A stretch of DNA of 64,000 nucleotides. Source: Marinomonas balearica (lineage in GTDB: Bacteria; Pseudomonadota; Gammaproteobacteria; Pseudomonadales; Marinomonadaceae). The notes under the pieces are model-generated. The model saw only the letters and a list, made by a program, of their open reading frames with translations. It was not told the origin of the DNA and ran no database searches. Below, one piece after another: positions 1 to 8,174 of the stretch; within the stretch, counting starts at the first letter, position 1; each line of letters begins with the position of its first letter. The position numbers were made by a program, and so were the translations under genes. The stretch is from NCBI RefSeq assembly GCF_004362145.1, contig NZ_SNXC01000015.1, forward strand, positions 62,001-126,000, written 5' to 3'.

Positions 1-847
1 CGATCACACCACCTGCGAAGCCCATTAGTGTATTGAACGCGAATGCAGATAGGTTTGTAGGAGTGTTGTAAATTGTCGTCCAACCTGTTTCACCACCGTT
101 AAAGATGATACAGCCGCCTAGGAATCCGAAGAAACCGAAGATGATCATCATAAGGCCGATAAGTGTCATTGGTAGGTTATGAGGTGGAATCGCTTGAGCG
201 ATGCCATTGATGAACTTGCCTTTACGTGCGCCAAGGTTCATTAGAACACCTAGAGTGAAGAAACCAGCGACAGCGTGAACAACACCGGATGCACCTACAT
301 CGTGGTAACCCAGTTCAGTCAACAACCAACCGTCTGGATGCCAGCCCCAAGCACCTGCAAGAATCCAAACCGCGCTACCTAGAACAACAGTAAGAATCAA
401 GAAAGCACTGACGCGGATACGCTCGATAACGGCACCGGAAAGGATCGAACCCGTTGTCGCGCCGAACAATGCGAATGCAGCCCAGAAGATACCTGTGCCC
501 ATGTCTTGTACGTCTGGCCCCATGCTTTGCGCCCAAGGAAGAGCAGCAGATGCTTCAGCAGGAATAAGACCACCTGGGAATGCGTTGTAAATCCACCAGC
601 CGAACAGGTAGAACGTCGGAATAATAACCGCAAGGGCTAATACGTTTTTAATGCCTGCTGCTAGCGCGTTTTTACTGCGCGACGCTCCCATTTCGTAAGC
701 AAGGAACCCTGCATGGATCATAACCATGATGGCAGTACACCACCAGTAAAACACTTCGACATTCATCGATTGATGCATTTCGAATACTGCCTGCTGCGCA
801 TCGAGCGCGGCTTGCAAGGATTCGAGCGTTGGAGTTTCTGTGCTCAT
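1..847 (-). CDS. amt: Ammonium transporter (Amt family), partial, C-terminus beyond window
   Basis: The reverse strand reads from an ATG at 847 through about 282 residues without a stop to the left edge, so the C-terminal third is missing. The protein starts MSTETPTLES, then has a hydrophobic segment with FYWWCTAIMVMIHAGFLAYE, the motif IFWAAFALFGATTGSILSGA, and VGASGVVHAVAGF and NGGETGW, which are Amt/MEP/Rh family signatures. It should be an inner-membrane ammonium channel of 11 TM helices. The start is supported by AAGAGGG about 9 bases upstream. No glnK is visible on this side; if present it would lie left of the window. A short Gln/Ala-rich N-terminal extension precedes the first TM. Family assignment is secure; the exact paralogue is not. 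Confidence 0.93.
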   Translation of the reverse strand, partial: MSTETPTLESLQAALDAQQAVFEMHQSMNVEVFYWWCTAIMVMIHAGFLAYEMGASRSKNALAAGIKNVLALAVIIPTFYLFGWWIYNAFPGGLIPAEASAALPWAQSMGPDVQDMGTGIFWAAFALFGATTGSILSGAVIERIRVSAFLILTVVLGSAVWILAGAWGWHPDGWLLTELGYHDVGASGVVHAVAGFFTLGVLMNLGARKGKFINGIAQAIPPHNLPMTLIGLMMIIFGFFGFLGGCIIFNGGETGWTTIYNTPTNLSAFAFNTLMGFAGGVI

Positions 848-1175
848 TTGGATGCCCTCTTGAGATTGATTAATCTGTTTTCATTTTGTGATTGTTATAT
901 ACAGCTAGCGAGATGCGCTAAGTGCAAAAAATGTTGTCTAACAGAAGTAATTTTCTGATTCCTTCAGCATTTACTTTCATTTTTATGACCAGCTGTATTT
1001 ACCGTTTCCTCGGCACATCTTTTGCTGGTCTATATTCGTTAGTAATAGTAAGACGGTCATTCAGTTTTTAGTTATCGAAAAATGGCAAAAATTAAATTCA
1101 TTACATATCAATGATTTAAATATTTTCCGATAACTTGCATTGCACTATTTTGATATATATGGGGGAGCGATCAGC
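848..1175. promoter_or_regulatory. Divergent intergenic region between amt and the AraC regulator
   Basis: About 330 bases separate two divergent genes, so promoters for both should lie here. The part near the regulator is AT-rich. An imperfect palindrome at about 1092-1115 (AAATTCATT, 7-base spacer, AATGATTT) is the only obvious dyad. I see no convincing sigma-54 or NtrC site. Confidence 0.35.
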
Positions 1176-2141
1176 ATGTCACTACATATGAATGCACCAA
1201 AAAGGGTCAATGAAATACGTCGAACCGAAGCATTTGATGCAGACCTGCATGCGGATAATCTGACCGATTGGAATCAAGAGTACGATCAAACCAGTCGGGG
1301 GAGCTTTTTTGGCAGTATTACTGAGCTTGCTTTTAGTGATCTTCAAGTGTTTCAGGAGTACACCAGCCAAGCCTTACAACAAAAGTGCATTGTATGGTCT
1401 GATTCCGTTTGGCTAGGGATTCCGGTGGAGAATCAAGAAGCCAGTCGAATTAACGGCTTAAGTATTCACCCAAATACCATCATGTGTCGCCCCGGTGATT
1501 ACGAGTTCCAACTGACTACGCCTGAAGACTATGATCTGTACGGCATGGTTGTGCAGTTAGAGTCGCTAATGAACACAGCGCAAATACACGGTGTAGAGTT
1601 GAACTGGAAAGAGTTGATGCAACATGGGCGGTTGGCAATACCGGAGCAAACATTGCGAGATGTTCGTATTGTTCTGCAACGGATGTTGGACATGAGCGCT
1701 CACACCAAAGCCAATAGAATGTCACACGATGTTTTGATGATGGCATTGCTCGAAGTTTTGAAAGAAGAAACACCGCAACCGGCCAGTACACAAACGTTCC
1801 ATCGACGTAAAGAGGTGGTCGATGCTGCGCGAAGCTTTATCGAAGCCCATAGTGACACACCGCTCACGGTGACCGATTTATGTCAGGTAACAAACGTGAG
1901 CCGACGCACGCTGCAATACAGTTTTGAAAGCATCATCGGCATGAGCCCTATCCAGTACTTGCGTATATCTCGTTTAAATGGCGCACGCCGTAACCTATTA
2001 AAAAGCCACGGTAATGCCACGGTATCGGATGTCGCGGCAACGTGGGGTTTTTGGCATCTCAGTCAATTCGCCAAAGACTACAAAACTCTGTTTGGCGAAA
2101 AACCGTCTCAGACCTTAGAGCAAACACCACAGAAAATTTAG
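1176..2141 (+). CDS. AraC-family transcriptional regulator, EutR-like
   Basis: 321-residue regulator with a C-terminal AraC-type double HTH: TVTDLCQVTNVSRRTLQYSFESI forms the first helix-turn-helix, and VSDVAATWGFWHLSQFAKDYKTLFGEKPSQTL the second. The phrase WGFWHLSQFAKDY and the one-domain-plus-HTH layout recall the ethanolamine regulator EutR, so an aminated or small effector bound by the N-terminal domain is likely. I chose the ATG at 1176 (MSLHMN) over 1140 because GGGGGAG lies 9 bases upstream. It diverges from the ammonium transporter, and no ethanolamine ammonia-lyase genes are visible. Target and effector are unknown; the EutR resemblance is from memory and moderate. Confidence 0.8.
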   Translation: MSLHMNAPKRVNEIRRTEAFDADLHADNLTDWNQEYDQTSRGSFFGSITELAFSDLQVFQEYTSQALQQKCIVWSDSVWLGIPVENQEASRINGLSIHPNTIMCRPGDYEFQLTTPEDYDLYGMVVQLESLMNTAQIHGVELNWKELMQHGRLAIPEQTLRDVRIVLQRMLDMSAHTKANRMSHDVLMMALLEVLKEETPQPASTQTFHRRKEVVDAARSFIEAHSDTPLTVTDLCQVTNVSRRTLQYSFESIIGMSPIQYLRISRLNGARRNLLKSHGNATVSDVAATWGFWHLSQFAKDYKTLFGEKPSQTLEQTPQKI

Positions 2142-2179
2142 CAATAAAATTTAAAAAGAGTGTAATAAACCACAAACTT

Positions 2180-2247
2180 GCCTCGTCTAATCTACAGTTA
2201 AGGAAGCTGTAAATAAGGGATTTTCTATCTTATAAGCTTAACGAGGC
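2180..2247 (+). other. Possible structured leader before the DedA-OlsF gene row
   Basis: GCCTCGT at 2180-2186 is exactly complementary to ACGAGGC at 2241-2247. The enclosed 54 bases hold a second dyad, TACAG (2193-2197) with CTGTA (2207-2211). This would give a stem closing a branched loop 57 bases upstream of the first gene. It could be a leader RNA fold or regulator binding dyads; no known riboswitch class is recognised. Confidence 0.25.
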
Positions 2248-2304
2248 GACAATTTTGACATCATCTATCACATCCATAAACGCTAACGCCCGTCGAGGCT
2301 CAAC

Positions 2305-2886
2305 ATGTTAGTGGAGTGGCAAACTTGGATCGGCGCCCATGCTGATTCTGTTGGTTTTGTCTTCGTTGGGTTACTACTTCTGACCTACCTGCTTGAGGAT
2401 GTCGCGATTGTGTGCGCGGCGACTCTGGCAACTCAAGGGCTGGTTAATATTCCTGTTGCGCTCATTGCGATCTTTGTCGGCATTGTAACAGGGGATATGG
2501 CGCTTTATGTGTTAGGGCGATATGGCCGCCGTCTTAGAGGCTTGAGATACAAAACGCTCACAAGCCGCTACTTTAAATACACGCGTAAAAAGCTTGTTCA
2601 GCGTCCTTTTCTAAACTTATTTTTAATTCGATTTATTCCGGGTTTAAGAACCATAGGGTTCACATTAAGTGGCTTTATGGCGCTTTCGCCGTGGCTCTTT
2701 CTGGCTGCCGCACTCGTGGCAACGAGTATTTGGAGTGTCTTGATCTTTACGCTTCTCTATTACGTTGGCGTGGCTGCATCCGAGGTATTTCACGAGATTA
2801 AGTGGTTGGTTCCAGTGATTGCGTTATCCGTATTGCTGTTCGCCAACTTGGTTCTTTCTAAATTACTTAAGCGTAGGTATGCGTAG
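2305..2886 (+). CDS. DedA family membrane protein
   Basis: 193-residue integral membrane protein of the DedA/SNARE-associated (PF09335) superfamily. Diagnostic features are an acidic pair in the first membrane segment (LLTYLLEDVAIVCAATL), GDMALYVLGRYGRR near residues 72-85 and the re-entrant motif FLIRFIPGLRTIGFTLSGFMALSPWLF around 108-135, matching the F-x-R-x-x-P-G-x-R signature. DedA proteins are linked to flipping of phospholipids or undecaprenyl phosphate and to membrane homeostasis. The start follows GAGG with 6-base spacing. It heads a seven-gene co-directional row ending in ornithine-lipid synthase, with 8 bases to the next gene, which fits a lipid-transport role. Its substrate is unknown. 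Confidence 0.9.
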   Translation: MLVEWQTWIGAHADSVGFVFVGLLLLTYLLEDVAIVCAATLATQGLVNIPVALIAIFVGIVTGDMALYVLGRYGRRLRGLRYKTLTSRYFKYTRKKLVQRPFLNLFLIRFIPGLRTIGFTLSGFMALSPWLFLAAALVATSIWSVLIFTLLYYVGVAASEVFHEIKWLVPVIALSVLLFANLVLSKLLKRRYA

Positions 2887-2894
2887 CTTCTATT

Positions 2895-4028
2895 ATGACA
2901 TCGACAATAGACATTCAATTTATTGAACCGTATCGAGTGAATGCGGGAATGCCGAAAATGGAGATCAATCCTCAACGGAGCGTGTCTCCCTATGAGTTTA
3001 TGCCCACATGGTTTTTCTACGCACCTGTGATTGTTCAAAGCTTAGCCTTGGGTGTTCGACATGGCGATATCTGCTTGCCATTGATAGCGAACCCAAGCAT
3101 TGAACTGAGCGGCATGGTCGGAGAATCAAAAGAAGCCATTTTGAATCTAGCAGGGCCTTATGCCCAGCAATGGATAGAACCGTTTTGTGCATTAACGAAA
3201 ACCACCGCGTCGTTAGAGCTTCAGGTTGAAAAAGCCTTACATCTTATGGAAGTCAAAGGCCTTGAGTTTCCCGTTGTTGCGAAGCCCGATCTTGGTTGTC
3301 GTGGTGTCGGTGTAAAGTTGATCGATACCTTGCAACAACTGGAAAACTACATTGAGGAGTTTCCTGAAGACGCACGCTTTTTGATACAGCGAAAAGCCCC
3401 TTATGAAGCCGAAGCTGGCGTGTTCTACGTTCGTTATCCGGGGGAATCTAAGGGTAAGATTATCTCGATAACGCTGAAATACGCACCCAGTGTCGTTGGT
3501 GATGGTGTAAATACATTAAAGCAATTAATTGAAAGCTGCCCTCGTGCCAGTCAGCTCAGTCACCTCTATTTTCCAAGACATTTAGACACATTGGATACGG
3601 TTCCAGAGCCAAATGAAGAGGTTCGCCTCGCCTTTGCAGGAAGCCACAGTCGAGGCTCTATTTTTAGAGACGGTAACCAATACATTTCTCAAGCGCTGAC
3701 TGAAAAACTCGACGACATTCTAAAAGATGTAGAGGGATATTATTACGGTCGCTTGGATGTCAAATTCGAGAACATTCTTCAACTGATGCAAGGCGAGAAT
3801 TTCAGCATTTTAGAAATGAACGGCGCCAGCAGTGAAGCTACGCACATTTGGGACTGCAACACACCGCTGAAGCATATTTTTTCGACCTTACTTAAGCAAT
3901 ATCGAATTCTATTTGAAATCGGTGTGCTCAACAAAAAGCGTGGCTTTAAAACACCTAAGCTCACAGCACTACTTAAGGCGTGGCGAGCCGAAAATAAGCT
4001 TGTTAGCCACTACCCATCCACGGATTAG
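2895..4028 (+). CDS. ATP-grasp domain protein, carboxylate-amine ligase-like
   Basis: 377 residues. The C-terminal two thirds is an ATP-grasp fold: FPVVAKPDLGCRGVGVKLID (about 124-143, Gly-rich nucleotide loop), RFLIQRKAP (adenine-binding strand), YGRLDVKFENI and FSILEMNGASSEATHIWD (about 300-320, Mg-binding Glu and Asn). This resembles D-Ala-D-Ala ligase-type enzymes that join a carboxylate to an amine via an acyl phosphate. The N-terminal part has YEFMPTWFFYAPVIVQSLALG and ANPSIELSGMVGESK, seen in a family of uncharacterised ATP-grasp proteins. Substrate unknown. Its position between DedA and downstream lipid-type genes suggests amino acid or amine attachment to a lipid or wall component, which is inference. 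Confidence 0.8.
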   Translation: MTSTIDIQFIEPYRVNAGMPKMEINPQRSVSPYEFMPTWFFYAPVIVQSLALGVRHGDICLPLIANPSIELSGMVGESKEAILNLAGPYAQQWIEPFCALTKTTASLELQVEKALHLMEVKGLEFPVVAKPDLGCRGVGVKLIDTLQQLENYIEEFPEDARFLIQRKAPYEAEAGVFYVRYPGESKGKIISITLKYAPSVVGDGVNTLKQLIESCPRASQLSHLYFPRHLDTLDTVPEPNEEVRLAFAGSHSRGSIFRDGNQYISQALTEKLDDILKDVEGYYYGRLDVKFENILQLMQGENFSILEMNGASSEATHIWDCNTPLKHIFSTLLKQYRILFEIGVLNKKRGFKTPKLTALLKAWRAENKLVSHYPSTD

Positions 4029-4043
4029 GGCAGAGATAAAACT

Positions 4044-4613
4044 ATGACAGTGATTTCAATAAGCAGAACAGAAACCCGCGACGATCGCGCGATTATTGAC
4101 GGCGCGTTAGAGGTGCTTCAACAAGGGTTAGATTGTCTTAATACGCTGACGCACGCGCAATATGTGCATGTCGCCAGCCCGCATATGATGAGCAGCATCG
4201 GCGCGCATTATCGTCATATGTTGGATGTTTTTCAGGCCGTAGCGAACAGTGTGATAACCGCCAGTACGATGGAGAATAGAGCGATCGATTATAACCTTCG
4301 TCGTCGAGGGCATACGGTTGAAACGTCGATTGACGTTGCCAAAGCAGAAATACACGTCTTGATGGAATGGTTGCATTCGTTAAACAGCGTTCAGATTTGT
4401 CAAAGTACCACCGTCATCAACGAACTGTCGTCTTCACGAGAAGTTTCCAGTCACTCTCAATCCACACTGGGGCGGGAGATCACTTTCTCAGCGCTGCACG
4501 CAAACCACCATTACGCCATGATCAAAGTCGCGTTGAGCCTTATTAACGTGGAAGTTAACGAGCTGTTTGGTATTGCGCCAGCAACGGCAACCTACATGAG
4601 AGGGCAGTCCTAA
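4044..4613 (+). CDS. DinB-like four-helix-bundle protein
   Basis: 189-residue protein, mostly helical, with His residues placed as in the DinB/YfiT metal-binding superfamily: SSIGAHYRHMLDVF around residue 54 and FSALHANHHYAMIKVAL around 150-166. Members bind a divalent metal and include thiol-dependent transferases (mycothiol or bacillithiol type); many are uncharacterised. No signal peptide, so cytoplasmic. It lies 15 bases after the ATP-grasp gene, and its stop overlaps the next start (TAATG), pointing to translational coupling. The function is not known; the family call is fairly confident from the His pattern and length. Confidence 0.7.
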   Translation: MTVISISRTETRDDRAIIDGALEVLQQGLDCLNTLTHAQYVHVASPHMMSSIGAHYRHMLDVFQAVANSVITASTMENRAIDYNLRRRGHTVETSIDVAKAEIHVLMEWLHSLNSVQICQSTTVINELSSSREVSSHSQSTLGREITFSALHANHHYAMIKVALSLINVEVNELFGIAPATATYMRGQS

Positions 4614-5344
4614 TGTGCTCGGTGACATGGGTTACTGATAAAAGCGGCTATCAAATCTTTTTTAATCGAGATGAGCAAAAGACGCGCGCAGCCGCGCTTG
4701 CTCCGAAGCAGATGACCTTAAAAGGGGTCGATGTATTAATGCCAATTGATCCAGTAGGCGGTGGCAGTTGGATCAGTACGAATGAAGCGGGATTATCTCT
4801 ATGTTTGCTCAACAACTACCAAGGCCAAGTGCCAGAAGGGGAGCTGACAAGTAGAGGGCATTTTCTCAAACTGCTTTCCAACTCTACTGGGCTTGAACAG
4901 ATCGCGGCGAGGTTCAGAGTCTTAACGATGGAAAGCTTTGCACCTTTTACCCTTTTAGTATTTGTGTATGGCCAAACGCAAGTTACCGGCTTTTGTTGGG
5001 ACGGAAAGACCGTCTCCATAAAAAAGATGCAGTCTCCTCACTTTTCGTCGGGGGTCGATTTGGGCGAAGTGTGTGCTTACCGACGCTCGGTCTACGATGC
5101 CATCGAATCGCCGGATTTTGATTCTTTGATTGATTTTCATCGCCATCATCATGCTTCTGAATCACACCGTTCTGTGTGTATGCACAGGGAAGATGCGCAA
5201 AGTGTGAGTTTTACTTTCGTGCAAGTGAGCGCACAAGAACAGTTGATGAGCTATGTTGCAGGGCCGCCTTGTGAAAAGTTATCGAAAACGGCCATAGAAC
5301 GAAACAGTGTCATGCTGACTCGATACACGAGTTTAGTGTGCTAG
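4613..5344 (+). CDS. NRDE/TANGO2 family protein
   Basis: 243 residues beginning MCSVTWVTDKSGYQIFFNRDE. Cys2 and the Asn-Arg-Asp-Glu motif at residues 18-21 define the NRDE (PF05742) family, together with PIDPVGGGSWISTNEAGLSLCLLNNY around 44-68. Eukaryotic TANGO2 has been linked to heme trafficking and lipid metabolism; bacterial roles are poorly known. The protein is slightly short for the family and has a run of His residues (HRHHHASESH) around 179-188 that might bind metal. It overlaps the preceding DinB-like gene by one base, so the two are probably translated together. Confidence 0.85.
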   Translation: MCSVTWVTDKSGYQIFFNRDEQKTRAAALAPKQMTLKGVDVLMPIDPVGGGSWISTNEAGLSLCLLNNYQGQVPEGELTSRGHFLKLLSNSTGLEQIAARFRVLTMESFAPFTLLVFVYGQTQVTGFCWDGKTVSIKKMQSPHFSSGVDLGEVCAYRRSVYDAIESPDFDSLIDFHRHHHASESHRSVCMHREDAQSVSFTFVQVSAQEQLMSYVAGPPCEKLSKTAIERNSVMLTRYTSLVC

Positions 5345-5417
5345 CCAAAGATCTCGATTCGTCGAGGAAACCGTAGATTTCAACATTAACCCATTTGGAA
5401 ACTAATTGGAGAACGTA

Positions 5418-5858
5418 ATGAAAACAGTTTTTGCCGCTCTGATTTTGATGATGAGCACGTTTAGCTTTGCTCAAAGCGAAGTATACACAGGGTATTTCAG
5501 CAGCAAAGCGGTGGGTGGCTACGATACCGTGGCGTACTTTACCGAAGGTGAACCCGTGGAAGGGAAGTCAGAATTTCAGACAAAATACAAAGGTGCAAAC
5601 TGGTATTTTGCCTCGCAAATGAACTTGGATCTGTTTAAACAAGACCCTGAAAAATACGCGCCTCAGTATGGCGGTTATTGCGCTTGGGCTGTCTCAGCGA
5701 AAAACGATTTTGCAAAAGGCGATCCAGAACATTGGTCTATAGTTAATGGCAAGCTCTATTTAAATTACAACCAAAATATCAAAGATAAGTGGAATCAGGA
5801 CGTTCCCGGTCACATTGCTCAAGGCGATAAAAACTGGCCAACGCTCATCGCAAAATAA
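5418..5858 (+). CDS. Secreted YHS-domain protein
   Basis: 146-residue exported protein. A signal peptide (MKTVFAALILMMSTFSFAQ) precedes a YHS domain with GGYDTVAYFTEGEPVEG and the hallmark APQYGGYCAWAVSAKN. YHS domains are small modules proposed to bind metals, and exported versions are common but uncharacterised. The ATG at 5418 was chosen over one at 5406 because GGAG lies 6 bases upstream and the signal peptide then starts with MK. It sits 73 bases after the NRDE gene and 26 before a DoxX-like gene, in the same row. Confidence 0.85.
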   Translation: MKTVFAALILMMSTFSFAQSEVYTGYFSSKAVGGYDTVAYFTEGEPVEGKSEFQTKYKGANWYFASQMNLDLFKQDPEKYAPQYGGYCAWAVSAKNDFAKGDPEHWSIVNGKLYLNYNQNIKDKWNQDVPGHIAQGDKNWPTLIAK

Positions 5859-5884
5859 ATCGAATTGGTGTTAGAGACTCTAAA

Positions 5885-6349
5885 ATGAAACCGAAACATA
5901 TCAAATATGCGCTGTCTGCCTTCATTGCGTTTGTGTTTATTCAATCGCTTTTCTTCAAATTTACGGGGTCTTATGAAACCCACTATATTTTTAGTACGTT
6001 AGGCGATTGGTCGGGCTTTGGCTGGTTTGCAGATTATGGCGCGTATATAGTGGGTACAGCTGAATTGATTGCCGCCATCGTGCTGTTTAGCCGGTTGCAT
6101 GGCTTTGGCGCACTCATGAGTGTTGGTGTGATGTCGGGCGCGATCTTCTTTCACTTATTCACACCGCTAGGGATAGAAATGCCAGCGTTTAGTGATCAAG
6201 GTGACATTGTCGGATACGACGGCGGTTTGCTGTTCGGAATGGCCTGCCTAGTTTGGTTAAGTGCGCTTTATTTGACTGTCAAAGACCTGACATCTTCTGA
6301 AGGTACACTGTCTACTATTCTGCCACTGAACACCGCTGAAAAAATGTGA
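5885..6349 (+). CDS. DoxX-like integral membrane protein
   Basis: 154 residues with four predicted membrane segments: residues about 8-27, 48-70 (YIVGTAELIAAIVLF), 75-97 (FGALMSVGVMSGAIFFHLFTPLG) and 112-130. The pattern K-F-x-G in the first helix and T-A-E-L near the second fits the DoxX/DUF4870-like superfamily. Members are small membrane proteins sometimes tied to thiol redox or respiratory functions; no catalytic role can be shown here. It lies between the YHS protein and OlsF with short gaps (26 and 10 bases), so it is probably co-transcribed. Confidence 0.75.
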   Translation: MKPKHIKYALSAFIAFVFIQSLFFKFTGSYETHYIFSTLGDWSGFGWFADYGAYIVGTAELIAAIVLFSRLHGFGALMSVGVMSGAIFFHLFTPLGIEMPAFSDQGDIVGYDGGLLFGMACLVWLSALYLTVKDLTSSEGTLSTILPLNTAEKM

Positions 6350-6359
6350 GGCATTTAGA

Positions 6360-8126
6360 ATGCAAAGTCCTTTTCGTCTTCCTCGTATCACGCCATTTGG
6401 CTTGGGTGAATCCTTTCTAGAATGGATGACAGGCTTAGCTAAACTGGATCGTTTATATCAAAAACGTCCACAAAACCTGTCCAGTTTCGAGTTCATGCGA
6501 CACACTCTAAAGGTGCTTAACGTGGATTACCGTGTTGGCGCCGGAAGCATTGAGAATATCCCCAAAGAGGGACCCGTTCTTATTGTGGCCAATCATCCTT
6601 TGGGTGCAGTCGAGGGCGTGATTCTCGCGGACTTAATTGGCGAAGTAAGGCAAGACGTGAAGGTGTTGGCGAATCAGTTGTTAAAGCGTTTGCCAGAGAT
6701 ATCAGATCTGTTTATTGGTGTGGATGTATTCGAAGGCAAATCGTCCGCTCGCACCAATGCCAAAGCCGTCCGAGATGCACACAAACATTTGAGTGACGGC
6801 GGAGTGCTGGTTGTTTTCCCCGCCGGAGAAGTCTCTACGTATCGTGACCCCGAAACAGGAAAAAGCGCAAACATGTTGGCCGATGTGGAATGGAGCCAAA
6901 GCGTCGCCAAGTTTATCAAACGAAGCTGCGCAGTAACGGTTCCTATGTACATCGATGGGAAAAACAGCGCCTTGTTTTATAACGCAGGAAAAATACATCC
7001 CTTATTGCGAACGGCCATGTTAGGACGCGAGCTATTGAACAAACATTCTTCGAACATTCAGATCTTAATCGGCAACCCATTACCGTATTCTGAAACAGGG
7101 CGTTTTGAAGACAACAAAGAACTGGTCAAGTATCTACGCCTGAACACCTACTTAATGAGCCCACAGAGTGCTGCGCAAACTAAAACTGTATCGCAACACT
7201 TAGACCCTGTTATCTCGCCGATATCGCCCGATGTACTGGAATCAGAAATCGACGCATTAAGCGACGAGAGTTGTTTATTGAAGCAAGGGGATTTCGACGT
7301 GTATTGCGTCCACACGCGTGATATACCCAATATGATGCAAGAAATTGGTCGCGTACGGGAAGAGAACTTCAGAGCGGTTGGCGAAGGCAGCGGAAACGCA
7401 TGCGACATTGATGAATACGACCACTACTATCGACAACTCTTTGTCTGGCAGCGTAAAGAGCGAGAACTGGTCGGCGCGTATCGAATGGGGCTGGTGGATG
7501 AATTGCTGGAGAACAACGGGATCGACGGCTTGTACTCCAAAAGCTTATTCCAATACGGGCCAGAGTTTTTAGAGACATTAGACACCTCCATTGAAATGGG
7601 GCGCTCTGTCGTGAAACAAAAGTATCAGCGTAACTTAAACTCCTTACTGCTACTTTGGAAAGGGATCGCCGCGTTTGCATCAAAGCACCCAAAATACACC
7701 AACTTGTTTGGCCCAGTGAGCATCAGCAACGATTACAGCCCAATGGCACGCCAACTGATGATGGAAGCATTGTCGCTGCACTGCTACGACGAACACAAAG
7801 CGGAATTAGTTTCGCCCTCCGTTCCGTTTAAAAAAGCAGGCAATACATTTTGGCAGCCGCATCTACTATCGTGCTTAGCCGATACCAGCTTACTGTCTAA
7901 CTTATTAAGCCGAATGGAAGATGGCAAAGGCCTTCCTGTTTTACTGCGTCAGTACCTTAAAATGAACGGTAAACTCGTCTGTTTTAACCTCGACCCAGAC
8001 TTTAACGACACACTTGATGGCCTCATCGTCGTCGACCTACGTAATGTTCCTCTGAAAACCCTCGGCAAATACATGGGACGAGAAGAAGCCAAAACCTACC
8101 TACTCCAACACGGGCAAGACGTTTAA
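6360..8126 (+). CDS. olsF: Bifunctional ornithine lipid synthase (OlsF-type acyltransferase fusion)
   Basis: 588 residues, two acyltransferase halves. The N-terminal half (about 40-260) is a PlsC-like O-acyltransferase with VANHPLGAVEG at 77-86, where Glu85 fills the place of the more usual Asp, and VVFPAGEVST around 156-165. The C-terminal half (about 300-560) is a GNAT/OlsB-type domain with YRMGLVDELLENNGIDGLYSKSLFQYGPEF and EMGRSVVKQKYQRNLNSLLLLWKGIAAF. In OlsF proteins of Serratia and Flavobacterium the C-terminal part N-acylates ornithine with a 3-hydroxy fatty acid and the N-terminal part adds the second acyl chain, making a phosphorus-free membrane lipid. It ends the seven-gene row and is followed by a hairpin. 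Confidence 0.85.
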   Translation: MQSPFRLPRITPFGLGESFLEWMTGLAKLDRLYQKRPQNLSSFEFMRHTLKVLNVDYRVGAGSIENIPKEGPVLIVANHPLGAVEGVILADLIGEVRQDVKVLANQLLKRLPEISDLFIGVDVFEGKSSARTNAKAVRDAHKHLSDGGVLVVFPAGEVSTYRDPETGKSANMLADVEWSQSVAKFIKRSCAVTVPMYIDGKNSALFYNAGKIHPLLRTAMLGRELLNKHSSNIQILIGNPLPYSETGRFEDNKELVKYLRLNTYLMSPQSAAQTKTVSQHLDPVISPISPDVLESEIDALSDESCLLKQGDFDVYCVHTRDIPNMMQEIGRVREENFRAVGEGSGNACDIDEYDHYYRQLFVWQRKERELVGAYRMGLVDELLENNGIDGLYSKSLFQYGPEFLETLDTSIEMGRSVVKQKYQRNLNSLLLLWKGIAAFASKHPKYTNLFGPVSISNDYSPMARQLMMEALSLHCYDEHKAELVSPSVPFKKAGNTFWQPHLLSCLADTSLLSNLLSRMEDGKGLPVLLRQYLKMNGKLVCFNLDPDFNDTLDGLIVVDLRNVPLKTLGKYMGREEAKTYLLQHGQDV

Positions 8127-8136
8127 ACCATTTTGT

Positions 8137-8174
8137 TCCCTCCCTCTCCCTTATCAAAGGGAGCTGAGGGAAAA
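8137..8174 (+). terminator. Hairpin after olsF, REP-like terminator
   Basis: CCCTCTCCCTT and AAGGGAGCTGAGGG form an imperfect stem with a tiny loop just past the olsF stop. The sequence resembles a widespread gammaproteobacterial intergenic palindrome; it could act as a terminator or mRNA-stabilising element, though no clean U-run follows. Confidence 0.5.

Noticed and set aside
2193-2211. Pho-box-like reading of the TACAG/CTGTA region before the lipid gene row
   Set aside because: The half-sites are inverted, not direct 11-base repeats, so they do not fit a PhoB box.
4613-5344. NRDE protein as a penicillin-acylase-type Ntn hydrolase
   Set aside because: Cys2 is suggestive, but the rest matches the NRDE/TANGO2 family and no acylase motifs are present.
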